A stretch of 64,000 nt of DNA, taken from Bacillota bacterium. GTDB lineage: Bacteria; Bacillota; Sulfobacillia; JACIYH01. The notes beneath the pieces are model-generated. The model saw only the letters and a list, made by a program, of their open reading frames with translations. It had not been told where the DNA came from and made no database searches. The position numbers were made by a program, and so were the translations under genes. Where the stretch lies: positions 396,525 through 460,524 of the forward strand of contig JASEFA010000002.1 in assembly GCA_030019365.1 (NCBI GenBank), read 5' to 3'. Below are positions 27,229-38,900 of this stretch, one piece after another (position 1 is the stretch's first letter; every line of letters starts with the position of its first letter).

Positions 27229-27888
27229 TCAGGCCCCCCTCTCCACGGTCCGCCGGCGGTCGGGCAGGATCTCGCCCTTGTAGATCCACACCTTGACCCC
27301 GATCTGGCCGTACGTGGTGCGGGCCTCCGCGAACCCGTAGTCGACGTCCGCCCGCAGTGTCCCCAGCGGGACCTTGCCCTCGCTGGCCCGCTCCCGCCGG
27401 GCGATTTCAGCGCCGGCGATGCGACCGGAGACGATGATCCTGACCCCTTTGGCTCCCGCCCGCATGGCCCGGCCGACGGCGGACTTCATGGCCCGCCGGT
27501 GGGAGATGCGCTTCTCCAGCTGGGAGGCAATGCTCTCCGCCACCAGCTGGGCGTCCAGGTCCCCCACCTTCACTTCCGCGATGTTGATGGAGACGTGCTT
27601 CCCTGTCAGGGCTTCCAGTTGCTTGCGCAACTCCTCCACCCGGGTGCCGCCCTGGCCGATCACCAGGCCGGGCTTACCTGTGTGAATGGTGATGCGCAGC
27701 CGGTTGGCGGCCCGTTCGATCTCCACCCGGGAGATGCCGGCCGCGTACAGCCTTTCCTTGATGAACCGGCGGATCCTGTGATCCTCGTGCAGGACGTCCG
27801 CGAACTGCTTCTTGGGGACGATCCAGCGGGAGTCCCAGTCCTTGTTGATCCCTATGCGGAACACCTTGGGATGCACCTTCTGGCCCAT
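27229..27888 (-). CDS. rpsC: Ribosomal protein S3 (uS3)
   Basis: 219 residues. [22 protein letters not shown] domain with [17 protein letters not shown], and C-terminal [22 protein letters not shown] overlaps the rplV stop by one base (TGATG). Part of the mRNA entry channel. Confidence 0.98.
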   Translation of the reverse strand: MGQKVHPKVFRIGINKDWDSRWIVPKKQFADVLHEDHRIRRFIKERLYAAGISRVEIERAANRLRITIHTGKPGLVIGQGGTRVEELRKQLEALTGKHVSINIAEVKVGDLDAQLVAESIASQLEKRISHRRAMKSAVGRAMRAGAKGVRIIVSGRIAGAEIARRERASEGKVPLGTLRADVDYGFAEARTTYGQIGVKVWIYKGEILPDRRRTVERGA

Positions 27889-28253
27889 CAGTCGCCCTCC
27901 CGTTCCCGCACCACCATGGTGATGTGACAGGTGCGCCGCAGGATGGGGAACGCCTGCCCCCGCATGCGGGGATGCCAGCGTTTGAGGACGGGACCGGGCC
28001 CCACCAGAGCCTCCGCCACGTACAGGCTCTTGCGTTCCATGTCGAAGTTGTTCTCTGCGTTGGCCGCGGCCGAGCGCAGGACCTTCGCCACGGCGCGCGC
28101 CGCCCGGCGCGGGGAGAAGCGCAGGATGGAGAGCGCCTCGTCCACCGGCTTGCCCCGCACCAGCCTGAGCACCAGGTTCACCTTGGTAGGAGAGAGCCGC
28201 ACGAAGCGCGCCGCAGCCCGCGCCGATTCCGCCCTGGCTGTCTTCTTCGCCAT
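27888..28253 (-). CDS. rplV: Ribosomal protein L22 (uL22)
   Basis: 121 residues. [20 protein letters not shown] at the start and the tunnel-lining hairpin with [20 protein letters not shown]. Its loop forms part of the exit-tunnel constriction where macrolides bind. Confidence 0.97.
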   Translation of the reverse strand: MAKKTARAESARAAARFVRLSPTKVNLVLRLVRGKPVDEALSILRFSPRRAARAVAKVLRSAAANAENNFDMERKSLYVAEALVGPGPVLKRWHPRMRGQAFPILRRTCHITMVVREREGD

Positions 28254-28266
28254 CCCTCTTCCTCCC

Positions 28267-28551
28267 TCACTTCAGGGCCGTGGAGCGCTCGGTATGGGCG
28301 CCATGGCCGCGGAACATGCGGGTGGGAGCAAACTCGCCCAGCTTGTGTCCCACCATTTCCTCGGTAACGTACACGGGGACGTGCTTGCGCCCGTCGTACA
28401 CGGCAACGGTGTGGCCCACCATCTCGGGGACGATGGTGCAGGCGCGGGCCCAGGTCTTGATCACCCGCTTCTCCGCCCTCCTGTTCAGCGCCACTATCTT
28501 TTCCAGGAGCTTCCCGTCCACGTAGGGACCCTTCTTGCTGGAACGGCCCAT
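28267..28551 (-). CDS. rpsS: Ribosomal protein S19 (uS19)
   Basis: 94 residues. [19 protein letters not shown] and the closing [19 protein letters not shown] are canonical. Small-subunit head, next to the decoding site. Confidence 0.98.
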   Translation of the reverse strand: MGRSSKKGPYVDGKLLEKIVALNRRAEKRVIKTWARACTIVPEMVGHTVAVYDGRKHVPVYVTEEMVGHKLGEFAPTRMFRGHGAHTERSTALK

Positions 28552-28561
28552 CTTCTTCCTC

Positions 28562-29392
28562 CTAACCGCGGCGCCGCTTCACGATCAACCGGTCGGACGG
28601 CTTGTTCTTCTTCCGGGTCTTGTGCCCCAAGGTGGGCTTGCCCCAGGGGGTCAGGGGACCGGGGTGCCCGACGGGCGCCTTGCCCTCCCCGCCGCCGTGG
28701 GGGTGATCCACCGGGTTCATCACCGCGCCGCGCGTGGTGGGGCGAATGCCCAGCCAGCGCTTCCGGCCGGCCTTACCCAGGGATACGTTCTCGTGGTCCA
28801 GGTTGCCCACCTGGCCCACGGTGGCCCGGCACCCCAGGGGGAAGAGGCGCTGCTCCCCCGAGGGGAGGCGGAGGAGGGCAAATCCCCCTTCCTTGGCCAT
28901 CACCTGGGCAGCGGCCCCCGCCGCCCGCGCCACCTGGCCGCCCTTACCGGGGGTGAGCTCGATGTTGTGCACCACCGTGCCCACCGGGATGTTGGCCAGG
29001 GGCAGGGTATTACCGGGCCTGATGTCGGCAGCCGGCCCTGCCTCCACTCGATCGCCCGCCCTGAGCCCCAGGGGCGCCAGCACGTACCGCTTTTCACCGT
29101 CGGCGTAGTGGAGCAGGGCGATGTGAGCGGACCGGTTGGGATCGTATTGGATGGCAGCCACCCGGGCCGGGACACCTTCCTTGTCGCGGCGGAAGTCAAC
29201 CAGCCGGTAGAAGCGCCGGCGGCCTCCTCCCCGGTGGCGCACGGTAACGCGTCCCTGGAAGTTGCGACCCGCATGCCGGTGCAGCCGCACGAGCAGCGAC
29301 TTCTCGGGTTCCTTGCCGGTGATCTCGTCGAACGCCAGCACTGTCATCTGCCGGCGCCCGGGCGTGGTCGGCTTAAAGCCCCTCACGGGCAT
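28562..29392 (-). CDS. rplB: Ribosomal protein L2 (uL2)
   Basis: 276 residues. [18 protein letters not shown] opening, [20 protein letters not shown], and the peptidyl-transferase-centre loop [16 protein letters not shown] with its conserved His. Essential for subunit joining. Confidence 0.99.
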   Translation of the reverse strand: MPVRGFKPTTPGRRQMTVLAFDEITGKEPEKSLLVRLHRHAGRNFQGRVTVRHRGGGRRRFYRLVDFRRDKEGVPARVAAIQYDPNRSAHIALLHYADGEKRYVLAPLGLRAGDRVEAGPAADIRPGNTLPLANIPVGTVVHNIELTPGKGGQVARAAGAAAQVMAKEGGFALLRLPSGEQRLFPLGCRATVGQVGNLDHENVSLGKAGRKRWLGIRPTTRGAVMNPVDHPHGGGEGKAPVGHPGPLTPWGKPTLGHKTRKKNKPSDRLIVKRRRG

Positions 29393-29410
29393 AGACCCAG
29401 ACCTCCATTC

Positions 29411-29698
29411 CTACATGCCCTCGAAGAGCTGGATCTTCTCTCCGGGAGCCAGAGTCACCACAGCCTTCTTCCAGGCGGGAGTCCGTCCCCGATGCACCCC
29501 CAAGCGCCGGGGCTTTCCCCGGTAGCGGGAGGTGTTCACGGACCGCACCTTCACCCGGAACAGCTCCTCCACCGCCTGGCGGACCTGTACCTTGGTGGCG
29601 CGGGGATGCACCACGAAGGTGTACTTCCCCTGACCCATGAGGGCGTTGGATTTCTCCGATACTATGGGACGGATGATGACGTCGTGGATGTCCTTCAC
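29411..29698 (-). CDS. rplW: Ribosomal protein L23 (uL23)
   Basis: 95 residues from GTG 29698, which overlaps the rplD stop (GTGA) and has GGAGGT six bases upstream. HDVIIRPIVSEKSNALM and VRQAVEELFRVKVRSVNT are standard. Main docking site for trigger factor and SRP at the tunnel exit. The long in-frame extension to 30871 is a shadow of rplD/rplC. Confidence 0.97.
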   Translation of the reverse strand: MKDIHDVIIRPIVSEKSNALMGQGKYTFVVHPRATKVQVRQAVEELFRVKVRSVNTSRYRGKPRRLGVHRGRTPAWKKAVVTLAPGEKIQLFEGM

Positions 29699-30318
29699 GA
29701 CAGGACCTCCTCCACCCGCGCCACCGCCTCCGGGCTGAAGAGCAAGAGGTCGTGGTCCAGCACCTGATAGGTGTGGAGCTGGTGGGCCACAGCCGTATCC
29801 ACGCCCGGGATGTTGCGCGCGGAAAGCTCCAGGTTGCGGTCCCGGGCGGCGGTCACGATCAGGGTGGAGCCGGTGGCCCCCAGCCTCTTCAGCATCCCGG
29901 CCAGGGTGCGCGTCTTCGGTTCTTCCAGCGACAGATCCTGCACCACCCTGACAGCCCCCTCCCGTACCCGCGCGGAAAGGGCGCTGCGCAGGGCCTGTCG
30001 CCGCGCCTTCACGGGGATGGAGAACCCGTAGTCGCGGGGCTTGGGCCCGAACGCCACCCCGCCCTTTCGCCACAGGGGAGACCGGATGCTGCCGTGGCGG
30101 GCCCGTCCGGTGCCCTTCTGGCGCCAGGGCTTGCGCCCGCCCCCGGAGACCTCGGCCCGGGTGAGGGTGGACGCCGTCCCCACCCGCCTGCGGGCCAGGT
30201 GGGCCACCACCGCGGCGTGCATGAGGTGCTCGTTGGGCTCCTGACCGAAGACCCGCCCGGCCACCTCGATTTCTCCTACCTGTACGCCATCTCGATTGAC
30301 AACCGGTACCTGTAACAT
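29695..30318 (-). CDS. rplD: Ribosomal protein L4 (uL4)
   Basis: 207 residues. ATG 30318 has AAGGGG nine bases upstream; TTG 30324 is possible but too close. Signature PWRQKGTGRARHGSIRSPLW with the long tunnel-lining loop. In other bacteria L4 represses the S10 operon. Confidence 0.97.
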   Translation of the reverse strand: MLQVPVVNRDGVQVGEIEVAGRVFGQEPNEHLMHAAVVAHLARRRVGTASTLTRAEVSGGGRKPWRQKGTGRARHGSIRSPLWRKGGVAFGPKPRDYGFSIPVKARRQALRSALSARVREGAVRVVQDLSLEEPKTRTLAGMLKRLGATGSTLIVTAARDRNLELSARNIPGVDTAVAHQLHTYQVLDHDLLLFSPEAVARVEEVLS

Positions 30319-30324
30319 GGCCAA

Positions 30325-30969
30325 CTACCCCTTGACGGCACTTCTTACGAACACCAGACCTCCGCGGGGCCCCGGCACCGCTCCCCGCACGAGGAGCAGG
30401 CCGTGCTCGGGATCGACGCGTTCCACGCGCAGGTTCTGTACCGTCACTTTCTCGGCACCCAGGTGGCCGGGCATCTTCCGCCCCGGGAACACCCGCCCGC
30501 CACCGCCCGACATGCGCCCGCCGGTGGCCAGGCTGCCCGTGCCGCGGTGGTACTTGGAACCGTGGGCCATGGGACCGCGGCCGAAGCCCCAGCGCCGGAC
30601 ACCGCCGGCGAACCCCTTGCCCTTGCTGATCCCCGTTACATCCACCCGTTCGCCAGGCTTGAACAGGTCCGCCTTGATCTCCTGACCCACCTGATACGCC
30701 TCGGGCTCTTCCACCCGCATCTCCCGGAGCACCCGCAGCGGCCGCACACCTGCCCGGGCCAGGTGCCCCCGCAGAGGCCGGTTCAGGCGGCTCTCCTTCA
30801 CCTCTTCGAACCCCAACTGGACGGCCTTGTAGCCGTCCCGGGCTGCGGTGCGCTTCTGCACCACCACGCACGGCCCGGCCCTGACCACGGTCACCGGTAT
30901 TGCCCGGCCGGCATCGTCGAACACCTGGGTCATACCCAGCTTTCTACCCAGGATCCCCTTCACCGTCAT
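30325..30969 (-). CDS. rplC: Ribosomal protein L3 (uL3)
   Basis: 214 residues from ATG 30969 ([17 protein letters not shown]); GTG 30972 and GTG 30963 are close alternatives around a GGGGGTG site. The segment [20 protein letters not shown] is the conserved loop reaching the peptidyl-transferase centre. Confidence 0.98.
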   Translation of the reverse strand: MTVKGILGRKLGMTQVFDDAGRAIPVTVVRAGPCVVVQKRTAARDGYKAVQLGFEEVKESRLNRPLRGHLARAGVRPLRVLREMRVEEPEAYQVGQEIKADLFKPGERVDVTGISKGKGFAGGVRRWGFGRGPMAHGSKYHRGTGSLATGGRMSGGGGRVFPGRKMPGHLGAEKVTVQNLRVERVDPEHGLLLVRGAVPGPRGGLVFVRSAVKG

Positions 30970-30978
30970 CACCCCCGG

Positions 30979-31287
30979 CTACTGCCTGATCTCGATGTCT
31001 ACGCCGGCGGGGAGATCCAGGCGCATGAGGGCGTCCACCGTACGCTGGTTGGGCTCCAGGATGTCGATGAGACGCCTGTGGGTACGCATCTCGAACTGCT
31101 CCCGGTGGTCCTTTTCCCCGTTGGGAGCCACCAGCACGGTGAAAACCTTGCGTTCGGTGGGCAGGGGGATGGGGCCAGACACCCTGGCCCCCGTCCGCCG
31201 CGCCGTGTCCACGATGCGTTCCGCCGACTGGTCCAGTATCTTATGGTCGAAGGCCCGTAGCTTGATGCGTATCTTCTGACCGGGCAT
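30979..31287 (-). CDS. rpsJ: Ribosomal protein S10 (uS10)
   Basis: 102 residues from ATG 31287 ([19 protein letters not shown]), preceded by [29 protein letters not shown] is standard. S10 is also NusE in transcription antitermination. The ribosome site overlaps the end of tuf. Confidence 0.98.
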   Translation of the reverse strand: MPGQKIRIKLRAFDHKILDQSAERIVDTARRTGARVSGPIPLPTERKVFTVLVAPNGEKDHREQFEMRTHRRLIDILEPNQRTVDALMRLDLPAGVDIEIRQ

Positions 31288-31298
31288 GCCGCCCCTCC

Positions 31299-32501
31299 TC
31301 ACTCGTGGACGCCCGTCACTACCCCGGCCCCCACCGTGCGTCCACCCTCGCGGATGGCGAAGCGCAACCCGCCCTCAATGGCGATGGGGGTGATTAGCTC
31401 CACTTCCATGTTGATGTTGTCGCCGGGCATGACCATCTCCACGCCCTCGGGGAGCTTGATGGTGCCGGTGACGTCGGTGGTACGAAAGTAGAACTGGGGC
31501 CGATATCCGGGGAAGAAGGGGGTGTGACGGCCGCCTTCCTCCTTGGTGAGCACGTACACCTCCGCCGCGAAGCGGGTGTGCGGCTTGATGGAACCGGGCT
31601 TGGCCAGGACGTGACCCCGCTCCACCTCATCCTTATCGATGCCCCGCAGCAGCACCCCGATGTTGTCGCCCGCCACGGCTTCGTCCAGGGTCTTGCGGAA
31701 CATCTCCACACCGGTGGCCACCGTCTTGCGCGGCCGGTCGGCAAACCCCACGATCTCTACCTCGTCGCCCACCTTCACCCGGCCCCGCTCCACCCGGCCG
31801 GTGGCCACGGTACCGCGGCCGGTGATGGAGAAGACGTCTTCCACCGGCATCAGGAAGGGCTTGTCGACCTCGCGTACGGGGGTGGGGATGAAGTCGTCAA
31901 CGGCGTCCAGGAGCTCCCAGATCTTCCCGCACCACTGGCACTCCCGCTTGCCACACCCACACTCGAGGGCCTTCAGGGCCGAGCCCTTGATGACGGGAGT
32001 GTCGTCGCCCGGGAAGTTGTACTTGGTCAGCACCTCCCGGACTTCCAGCTCCGACAGCTCCAGGATCTCGGCGTCGTCGACCATGTCCACCTTGTTGAGG
32101 AACACCACCATGGAGGGAACCTCCACCTGGCGGGCCAGCAGCACGTGCTCCCGGGTCTGGGGCATGGGCCCGTCGGGGGCGGAAACCACCAGGATGGCCC
32201 CGTCCATCTGCGCCGCGCCGGTGATCATGTTCTTGATGTAGTCAGCGTGGCCCGGGCAGTCCACGTGGGCATAGTGCCGCTTGGGTGTCTCGTATTCCAC
32301 GTGGGCGGTGTTGATGGTGATGCCGCGCGCCTTCTCCTCCGGTGCCTTGTCGATCTGCTCGAAGGGCACGTACTCCGCCATGCCGTGCTGGGCCAGCGCC
32401 TTGGTGATCGCTGCCGTCAGCGTGGTCTTGCCGTGGTCGATGTGCCCGATGGTGCCCACGTTCACGTGGGGCTTGGTGCGCTCGAACTTCTTCTTACCCA
32501 A
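31299..32501 (-). CDS. tuf: Elongation factor Tu with four-cysteine insert
   Basis: 400 residues, TTG 32501 after GGGGGAAGGA. GTPase motifs: GHIDHGKTT (P-loop), DCPGH (G3), NKVDM (G4), GSALKAL (G5). Delivers aminoacyl-tRNA to the ribosome. Just after G5, where most EF-Tu proteins have a short acidic stretch, this one reads [15 protein letters not shown], with Cys at 181, 183, 188 and 191. That could bind a metal ion. Second-to-last gene of the str group before rpsJ. Only this tuf copy is seen in the window. Confidence 0.98.
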   Translation of the reverse strand: MGKKKFERTKPHVNVGTIGHIDHGKTTLTAAITKALAQHGMAEYVPFEQIDKAPEEKARGITINTAHVEYETPKRHYAHVDCPGHADYIKNMITGAAQMDGAILVVSAPDGPMPQTREHVLLARQVEVPSMVVFLNKVDMVDDAEILELSELEVREVLTKYNFPGDDTPVIKGSALKALECGCGKRECQWCGKIWELLDAVDDFIPTPVREVDKPFLMPVEDVFSITGRGTVATGRVERGRVKVGDEVEIVGFADRPRKTVATGVEMFRKTLDEAVAGDNIGVLLRGIDKDEVERGHVLAKPGSIKPHTRFAAEVYVLTKEEGGRHTPFFPGYRPQFYFRTTDVTGTIKLPEGVEMVMPGDNINMEVELITPIAIEGGLRFAIREGGRTVGAGVVTGVHE

Positions 32502-32516
32502 GATTCCTTCCCCCTT

Positions 32517-34604
32517 CTAGACTCGGCTGCGGTATCCCGACCGCGCCAGTATACCCTCCAGTACCTGGGGTGGGACGGGCTGGTAGGAATCGAACTGCAT
32601 GGTGTACGTCCCCCTCCCCTGGGTGAGGGATCTCAGGTCCGTAGCGTAACCGAACATCTCCGCCAGCGGGACCGTCCCCCGGATCACCTGGGCGTTACCG
32701 CGGGCTTCCAGGCCCTCAATGTGGCCCCTGCGGGCCGACACGTCTCCCATCACATCCCCCATGTACGCCTCCGGGACCACCACCTCCACCCTCATCACCG
32801 GCTCCAGCAGCACGGGGGCGCCCCTTTCCGCCGCCGAGCGGAAGGCCTGCGCCGCCGCGAGCTTGAACGCCACTTCCGATGAATCCACCTCGTGGTAAGA
32901 CCCGTCGAACAGGGTCACCCGCACGTCGATAACCGGGTAGCCGGCCAGCACCCCGCCGGCCAGGGCTTCCCGTACACCCGCCTCCACCGCCGGGATGAAT
33001 TCCCTGGGTACCGCACCGCCCACGATGCGGTCCTCGAACACGAACCCCGCCCCGCGAGGCAAAGGTTCCGCCCGCAGCCAGACGTGACCGTACTGCCCGC
33101 GGCCGCCGGTCTGCTTGATCCACTTCCCCTCCGCCTCCGCGGAAGCGGTGATGGTTTCCTTGTATGCGACCTGGGGGCGGCCCACATTGGCCTCCACCCT
33201 GAACTCCCGCAGCAGGCGATCCGCTATGATCTCCAGGTGCAACTCTCCCATACCTGAGATCAGGGTCTGCCCCGTCTCGGGATCCACCCGCACCCGGAAG
33301 GTGGGGTCCTCTTCCGACAGCCGGGCCAGCGAAACGCCCAGGCGGTCCTGGTCGGCCCGGGTGCGTGGCTCGATGGCCACCGAGATGACCGGCTCGGGGA
33401 AAGTCATGGGCTCCAGCACCAGGGGATACTCCTCCGGGCCCAGGGTATCTCCGGTGCTGGTATCCTTCAGTCCCACCGCGGCGGCGATGTCGCCCGCGTA
33501 GGCCTGGCGGGTGTCCTCCCGGTGGTTGGCGTGCATGTAGAGCACCCTGCCCACCCGCTCCTTGATGCCGCGGGTGGCGTTGTACACATAGGAGCCGGCG
33601 CTCAGCGTGCCGGAATACACCCGCAGGAAGGTAAGCTTGCCCACGTGGGGATCAGCCATCACCTTGAAGGCGAGGGCGCACAGAGGAGCATCGTCGCTCA
33701 CCGCCCGCTCCTCCTCTTCGCCGGTGCGCGGGTTGACGCCCCACACCGCGGGGACGTCGAAGGGGGAAGGCAGGTAGTACACGACGGCATCCAGCAGGGG
33801 TTGCACGCCCTTGTTGCGGTAAGACGCCCCGCAGAGCACGGGCACGACCCGGTTGGCCAGTGTCCCCCGCCGCAGTGCCTGCCTGATGCGGTCGGGTTCC
33901 ACGGGCTCCCCTTCCAGATAACGCGCCATGATCTCCTCATCGAAATCGCAGCAAGCCTCAACCAGTTTATCCCGCCAGGTATTGACGTGGTCGGCCAGCT
34001 CGGCCGGGATGGCGGTGACTTCGCTCCGGGTACCCAGCTCGTCTACGTAGATGATGGCTTCCTGGGAGACGAGGTCGACCACACCCTGGAAGCAGTCTTC
34101 CACCCCGATGGGCACCTGCACCGGCACGGGGCGAGCTCCCAGGCGGGTCCGCATCTCCTCCACCACCCGGAAGAAGTCGGCCCCCACGGTGTCCATCTTG
34201 TTTACGTAAGCAATACGCGGGACCGCGTAGCGGTCCGCCTGCCGCCAGACGGTCTCCGATTGGGGTTCCACGCCACCCTTGGCGCAGAAAATGGCGATCA
34301 CACCGTCCAGGACCCGGAGGGAGCGCTCGACCTCCACCGTGAAATCCACGTGGCCGGGCGTGTCTATGATGTTGACCCGGTGGCCCTTCCAGTAGCAGGT
34401 AGTGGCCGCGGAGGTGATGGTGATGCCCCTCTCTTGCTCCTGCACCATCCAGTCCATGGTAGCGGAGCCTTCGTCCACCTCACCCATGCGGTGCACCCTG
34501 CCGGTGTAGAACAGGATGCGCTCGGTGGTGGTGGTTTTGCCGGCGTCGATGTGAGCTGCTATTCCAATGTTGCGCGTCTTCTCCAGCGGGTATTCCCTGG
34601 GCAT
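32517..34604 (-). CDS. fusA: Elongation factor G
   Basis: 695 residues. ATG 34604 ([20 protein letters not shown]) is seven bases after AAAGGAGG; ATG 34610 is too close to it. GTPase motifs [20 protein letters not shown] and NKMD are intact; domain IV contains the [12 protein letters not shown] region. Catalyses translocation and ribosome recycling. str operon position after rpsG. Confidence 0.98.
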   Translation of the reverse strand: MPREYPLEKTRNIGIAAHIDAGKTTTTERILFYTGRVHRMGEVDEGSATMDWMVQEQERGITITSAATTCYWKGHRVNIIDTPGHVDFTVEVERSLRVLDGVIAIFCAKGGVEPQSETVWRQADRYAVPRIAYVNKMDTVGADFFRVVEEMRTRLGARPVPVQVPIGVEDCFQGVVDLVSQEAIIYVDELGTRSEVTAIPAELADHVNTWRDKLVEACCDFDEEIMARYLEGEPVEPDRIRQALRRGTLANRVVPVLCGASYRNKGVQPLLDAVVYYLPSPFDVPAVWGVNPRTGEEEERAVSDDAPLCALAFKVMADPHVGKLTFLRVYSGTLSAGSYVYNATRGIKERVGRVLYMHANHREDTRQAYAGDIAAAVGLKDTSTGDTLGPEEYPLVLEPMTFPEPVISVAIEPRTRADQDRLGVSLARLSEEDPTFRVRVDPETGQTLISGMGELHLEIIADRLLREFRVEANVGRPQVAYKETITASAEAEGKWIKQTGGRGQYGHVWLRAEPLPRGAGFVFEDRIVGGAVPREFIPAVEAGVREALAGGVLAGYPVIDVRVTLFDGSYHEVDSSEVAFKLAAAQAFRSAAERGAPVLLEPVMRVEVVVPEAYMGDVMGDVSARRGHIEGLEARGNAQVIRGTVPLAEMFGYATDLRSLTQGRGTYTMQFDSYQPVPPQVLEGILARSGYRSRV

Positions 34605-34720
34605 CTCCATCCCTCCTTTCTAGCGCTTCCTGCTGTGGGTACTCGATACGTCCTCTGCCCTTCAGGTCCGGCCGCCTCAGGCGCCGCCGCCGGTGGAGCC
34701 CCGCCCCCGTCGGACTGTGG

Positions 34721-35191
34721 TCACCAGCGGTAGTGGGCAAACGCCCGGTTGGCTTCCGCCATGCGGTGGGTGTCTTCCTTCTTCTTGACGGTGCCTCCCT
34801 GGCCGGCGGAAGCATCCAGGATTTCCCCCGCCAGGCGCTCTATCATGGTGCGCTCGTTCCGCCCGCGGGCAAACTGCACCAGCCAGCGCATGCCCAGCGA
34901 CACCCGGCGCTCGGGCCTGACCTCGATGGGGACCTGGTAAGTGGCACCCCCGACCCGGCGCGGCCGTACCTCCAGGGACGGCATGGCGTTCTTGAGCGCC
35001 TGCTCGAACACCTCCAGAGGATCACGGCCCGATTTCTTGCCCACGATGTCGAAGGCCCGGTACACGATGTTCTCCGCCACGGACTTCTTGCCGTCCCACA
35101 TCATGTTGTTGATCAGGCGGGCAACCATCTCGCTGCCGTACATGGGATCACCAGCCATGCTCCGCCGGGGGACCCTTCCTCGCCTCGGCAT
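34721..35191 (-). CDS. rpsG: Ribosomal protein S7 (uS7)
   Basis: 156 residues. [20 protein letters not shown] opening, [15 protein letters not shown], and the C-terminal [18 protein letters not shown]. Nucleates the head of the small subunit. About 116 bases of non-coding DNA separate it from fusA. Confidence 0.98.
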   Translation of the reverse strand: MPRRGRVPRRSMAGDPMYGSEMVARLINNMMWDGKKSVAENIVYRAFDIVGKKSGRDPLEVFEQALKNAMPSLEVRPRRVGGATYQVPIEVRPERRVSLGMRWLVQFARGRNERTMIERLAGEILDASAGQGGTVKKKEDTHRMAEANRAFAHYRW

Positions 35192-35201
35192 CCGCCTTCA
35201 C

Positions 35202-35576
35202 CTACTTCTTGGGCCGCTTGGCCCCGTACTTGGAGCGACCGCGCATGCGCTTCTGCACCCCGCCGGCATCCAGGGTACCGCGGATGATGTGGTAGCGCAC
35301 GCCCGGCAGGTCCTTGACGCGGCCGCCCCGCACCAGCACCACGGAGTGCTCCTGCAGGTTGTGACCGATGCCGGGGATATAGGCGGTTACCTCCACCCCG
35401 TTGGATAGCCGCACCCGGGCGATCTTACGCAGGGCGGAGTTGGGCTTCTTGGGAGTAACCGTACCCACACGCGTGCACACGCCCCGCTTCTGGGGGTTCC
35501 CCTGCAGGGCGGGCGACTTGGACTTGCGCCGGGGAGTCTCCCTCCCCAGCCTCACCAGCTGATTGAAGGTGGGCAC
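35202..35576 (-). CDS. rpsL: Ribosomal protein S12 (uS12)
   Basis: 124 residues from GTG 35576 after [19 protein letters not shown] opening; the streptomycin-site loops [15 protein letters not shown] and [14 protein letters not shown] carry the wild-type Lys residues. Decoding-centre protein. Confidence 0.98.
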   Translation of the reverse strand: MPTFNQLVRLGRETPRRKSKSPALQGNPQKRGVCTRVGTVTPKKPNSALRKIARVRLSNGVEVTAYIPGIGHNLQEHSVVLVRGGRVKDLPGVRYHIIRGTLDAGGVQKRMRGRSKYGAKRPKK

Positions 35577-35592
35577 TCCATCACCTCACTTC

Positions 35593-35841
35593 CTACTTCA
35601 GGATGGCGGCCGACGCCGCCCCCACCTGTATTCCGCATGCCTTCCCCAGGAGGGCCATGAAATCGACCCATTCCACGGGGGTTCCTTTCTCCTGGCACAT
35701 CCTGACCAGATCCGATACCACGCGCTCTTCCGCGTCCCTGGCCAAGAATACGCACAGGACGTTCCCTTTTTCTACGGCCCGCAAGGTCTGCTTGGTACCC
35801 ACCGTGCGCCTCCGGGCCGCCTTGAGATCGTCCAGGGTCAA
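35593..35841 (-). CDS. rplGB: L7Ae-like K-turn binding ribosomal protein
   Basis: 82 residues from TTG 35841 (seven bases after GGGAGGG), the usual length of the YbxF/YlxQ family. The frame continues up to 35880 but that part lies in the promoter. Sequence features: RRTVGTKQTLRAVEKGNV and VFLARDAEERVVSDLVRMC, typical of L7Ae/L30e folds that bind kink-turn RNA. First gene of the str operon, as in Bacillus. Confidence 0.88.
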   Translation of the reverse strand: MTLDDLKAARRRTVGTKQTLRAVEKGNVLCVFLARDAEERVVSDLVRMCQEKGTPVEWVDFMALLGKACGIQVGAASAAILK

Positions 35842-35870
35842 GCCATAACCCTCCCGGAGCACACTTTGTG

Positions 35871-35899
35871 ATTGTAGCATCCGCCGGCATCGCTGTCAA
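35871..35899 (-). promoter_or_regulatory. Sigma-A promoter of the str-S10-spc-alpha superoperon
   Basis: Minus-strand TTGACA (35899-35894), 17-base spacer, TACAAT (35876-35871). One of the best matches in the window. An imperfect hairpin (GAGAaCCGG and CCGGcTCTC arms) lies just upstream after rpoC and may weakly end the rpoBC transcript. Confidence 0.88.
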
Positions 35900-35949
35900 T
35901 GTGAGAGCCGGCGCACCGGTTCTCCGGCACCACCCTACCTGCGCCCGTC

Positions 35950-38900
35950 TCAGTCCGAACCTGCTTCGCCCTCCGCTTCCAGCTCTTGCGTCCAGTCCGC
36001 CTCCATTTCCTCCGGCGCCCAGGCCTCGGTAGCTTCTTCCTGAGGCAGAACGGGAGGCTGCGCCAGCTTTACCACCTCCAGGCGACGGTAGCGGCTCATC
36101 CCCGTACCCGCCGGGATCAGCTTGCCTATGATCACATTCTCCTTCAGCCCGATGAGAGCGTCCTGCTTCCCCTTGATGGCGGCCTCGGTGAGCACCCTGG
36201 TGGTCTCCTGGAAGGACGCCGCCGCCAGGAAGGAGTCCGTCGCCAGGGAAGCCTTGGTGATCCCCATCAGCATCGGCCGCGCCACGGCGGGCTGACCGCC
36301 CTCTTCCAGCACGCGGGCATTCTCCGCTTCGAACTCCCACATGTCGGCGAACTGGCCGTTCAGAAGGTCGGTGTCACCCGGGTCGTCCACCCGCACCCGC
36401 CGCAGCATCTGGCGGATAATGATCTCGATGTGTTTGTCGTTGATGTCCACACCCTGCATGCGGTACACCCGCTGCACTTCCGACAGGAGGTACTGCTCCA
36501 CCGCCCGCAGGCCCTTCACCCGGAGCAGGTCGTGAGGGTTGATGGAGCCCTCGGTGAGCTCGTCGCCCGGCTCCACCTGGTCGCCCTCCTGCACCTTGAG
36601 GCGGCTACCGTACGGGACGCCGTAGGTCGCCAGCCCCTCGCCGTCGTCGCCGACTATTTCCAGCTCCCGCCTGTTCTTGCCTTCGCTGATGCGCACGGTG
36701 CCGCCCACCTCGGCGATGAGGGCCTGGCCCTTGGGGCGACGGGCCTCGAACAGCTCCTCCACCCTGGGCAGACCCTGGGTGATATCCTCGGCCGCCACAC
36801 CTCCGATGTGGAAGGTGCGCATGGTCAACTGGGTACCGGGTTCGCCGATGGACTGGGCCGCTATGATCCCCACCGATTCACCCGGTTCCACCAGGTAGCC
36901 GGTGGCCAGGTTGCGCCCGTAACAGCGCACGCATACCCCGTGGCGGGTCTTGCAGGTGAACACCGACCGGATCTTGACGGATGGGACACCGGCCTCCATC
37001 AGGCGGGCGAAGTCCGGTTCCCGGATCTCCTGATTGGCCCCCACCAGCACCTCCCCGGTTTCGGGGTGGGCGATGTCCTCGAGGGCGCAGCGGCCGACGA
37101 TGCGGGAACGCACGCTCTCCAGGGTCTCCCCGGCCGGGGCCTGGATCACTATACCTTCCTCGGTGCCGCAATCCTCTTCGCGCACGATGACGTCCTGAGC
37201 GACGTCCACCAGGCGTCGGGTGAGGTACCCGGAGTCCGCCGTGCGCAGGGCGGTGTCGGCCAGCCCCTTGCGGGCGCCGTGGGTGGAGGTGAAGTACTCC
37301 AGCACGCTGAGACCCTCGCGGAAGGACGACCGTACGGGGACCTCGATGACCCGCCCGGTGGGGTCCACCATGACCCCGCGCATACCCCCGAGCTGGGACA
37401 TCTGCTGCACATTGCCCCGCGCACCCGAGTGCGCCATCATGAAGACCGGGTTGAACTTATCCATGTGGGCCAGCTGTGACTGGGTGACATCCTCCTTGGT
37501 CCGCTCCCAGATGTCGATGACCTTGCGGTACCGTTCCTCGTCCGAGATGAGACCGCGGCGATACTGCTCCTCCACCATGTCCACATCGCGCTGGCCCCTG
37601 TCCAGCAACTCCGCCTTATCCGGGGGCATGGTGACATCGCCCACGGCGATGGTTATGCCCGCCCGGGTGGCAGCGGAGAAAGCCAGCTCCTTGATCCCGT
37701 CCAGCACCTCGGCGGTGCGCGTGTTCCCGAACTGGTGATAGCACCGGGTCACAATCTCGCCCAGCGCCTTGCGGTCGACCACCCGCTCGTAATACCGGGG
37801 TCGCATCTCCTCGGGCAGCCTCTCGCAGAAAAGCAGGCGCCCCAGAGTGGTGGAAACCCGCCGACCGCCCATGCGCACCTGGATGCGCGCGTGCAGCCCC
37901 AGGTATCCGTGCTCGTGGGCCATGATGGCCTCCTCCACAGAGGCGAACACTCCACCCTCGCCCCTGTCCCCCTCCCGGTCCACGGTGAGCCAGTAAGACC
38001 CCAGCACCATGTCCTGGGTGGGGGTGACCACGGGCGACCCGTCCTTGGGGTTGAGCAGGTTGTTCACAGAAAGCATGAGGATGCGCGCCTCGGACTGGCC
38101 TTCCGCGGAAAGGGGCACGTGCACCGCCATCTGGTCGCCGTCGAAGTCGGCATTATAAGCCGTACACACCAGGGGGTGGATCTGGATGGCCCGCCCTTCC
38201 ACCAGCACCGGCTCGAAAGCCTGGATGCCCAGCCGGTGCAGAGTGGGGGCCCGGTTGAGGAGCACCGGGTGTTCCTTGATGATGTCCTCCAGGACGTCCC
38301 ACACTTCCGGTCGGGCCCGCTCCACCATGCGCTTGGCGCTCTTGATGTTGTGAGCCTGGCCGTCCTTCACCAGCCTCTTCATCACGAAGGGCTTGAACAG
38401 CTCCAGAGCCATCTCCTTGGGTAGACCGCACTGGTAGAGCCTCAGGCGCGGCCCTACCACGATCACGGAGCGGCCCGAGTAGTCCACCCGCTTGCCCAGG
38501 AGGTTCTGCCGGAACCGCCCCTGCTTGCCCTTGAGCATGTCCGAGAGGGACTTGAGGGCACGGTTACCCGGCCCCGTCACCGGCCGACCCCGGCGGCCGT
38601 TGTCGATCAGGGCGTCCACCGCCTCCTGCAACATGCGCTTCTCGTTGCGCACGATGATGTCCGGGGCTCCCAGGTCGAGAAGTCTCTTGAGGCGATTGTT
38701 GCGGTTGATGACCCTCCGGTAGAGATCGTTGAGATCCGAGGTGGCGAAACGCCCGCCGTCCAGCTGCACCATGGGGCGCAACTCGGGCGGGATGACGGGG
38801 ATGGCCTCGAGGACCATCCACTCGGGACGGTTCCCTGACTTGCGGAACGCCTCCACCACCTCCAGGCGGCGGATGGCGCGCACCTTGCGCTGGCCGGTGG

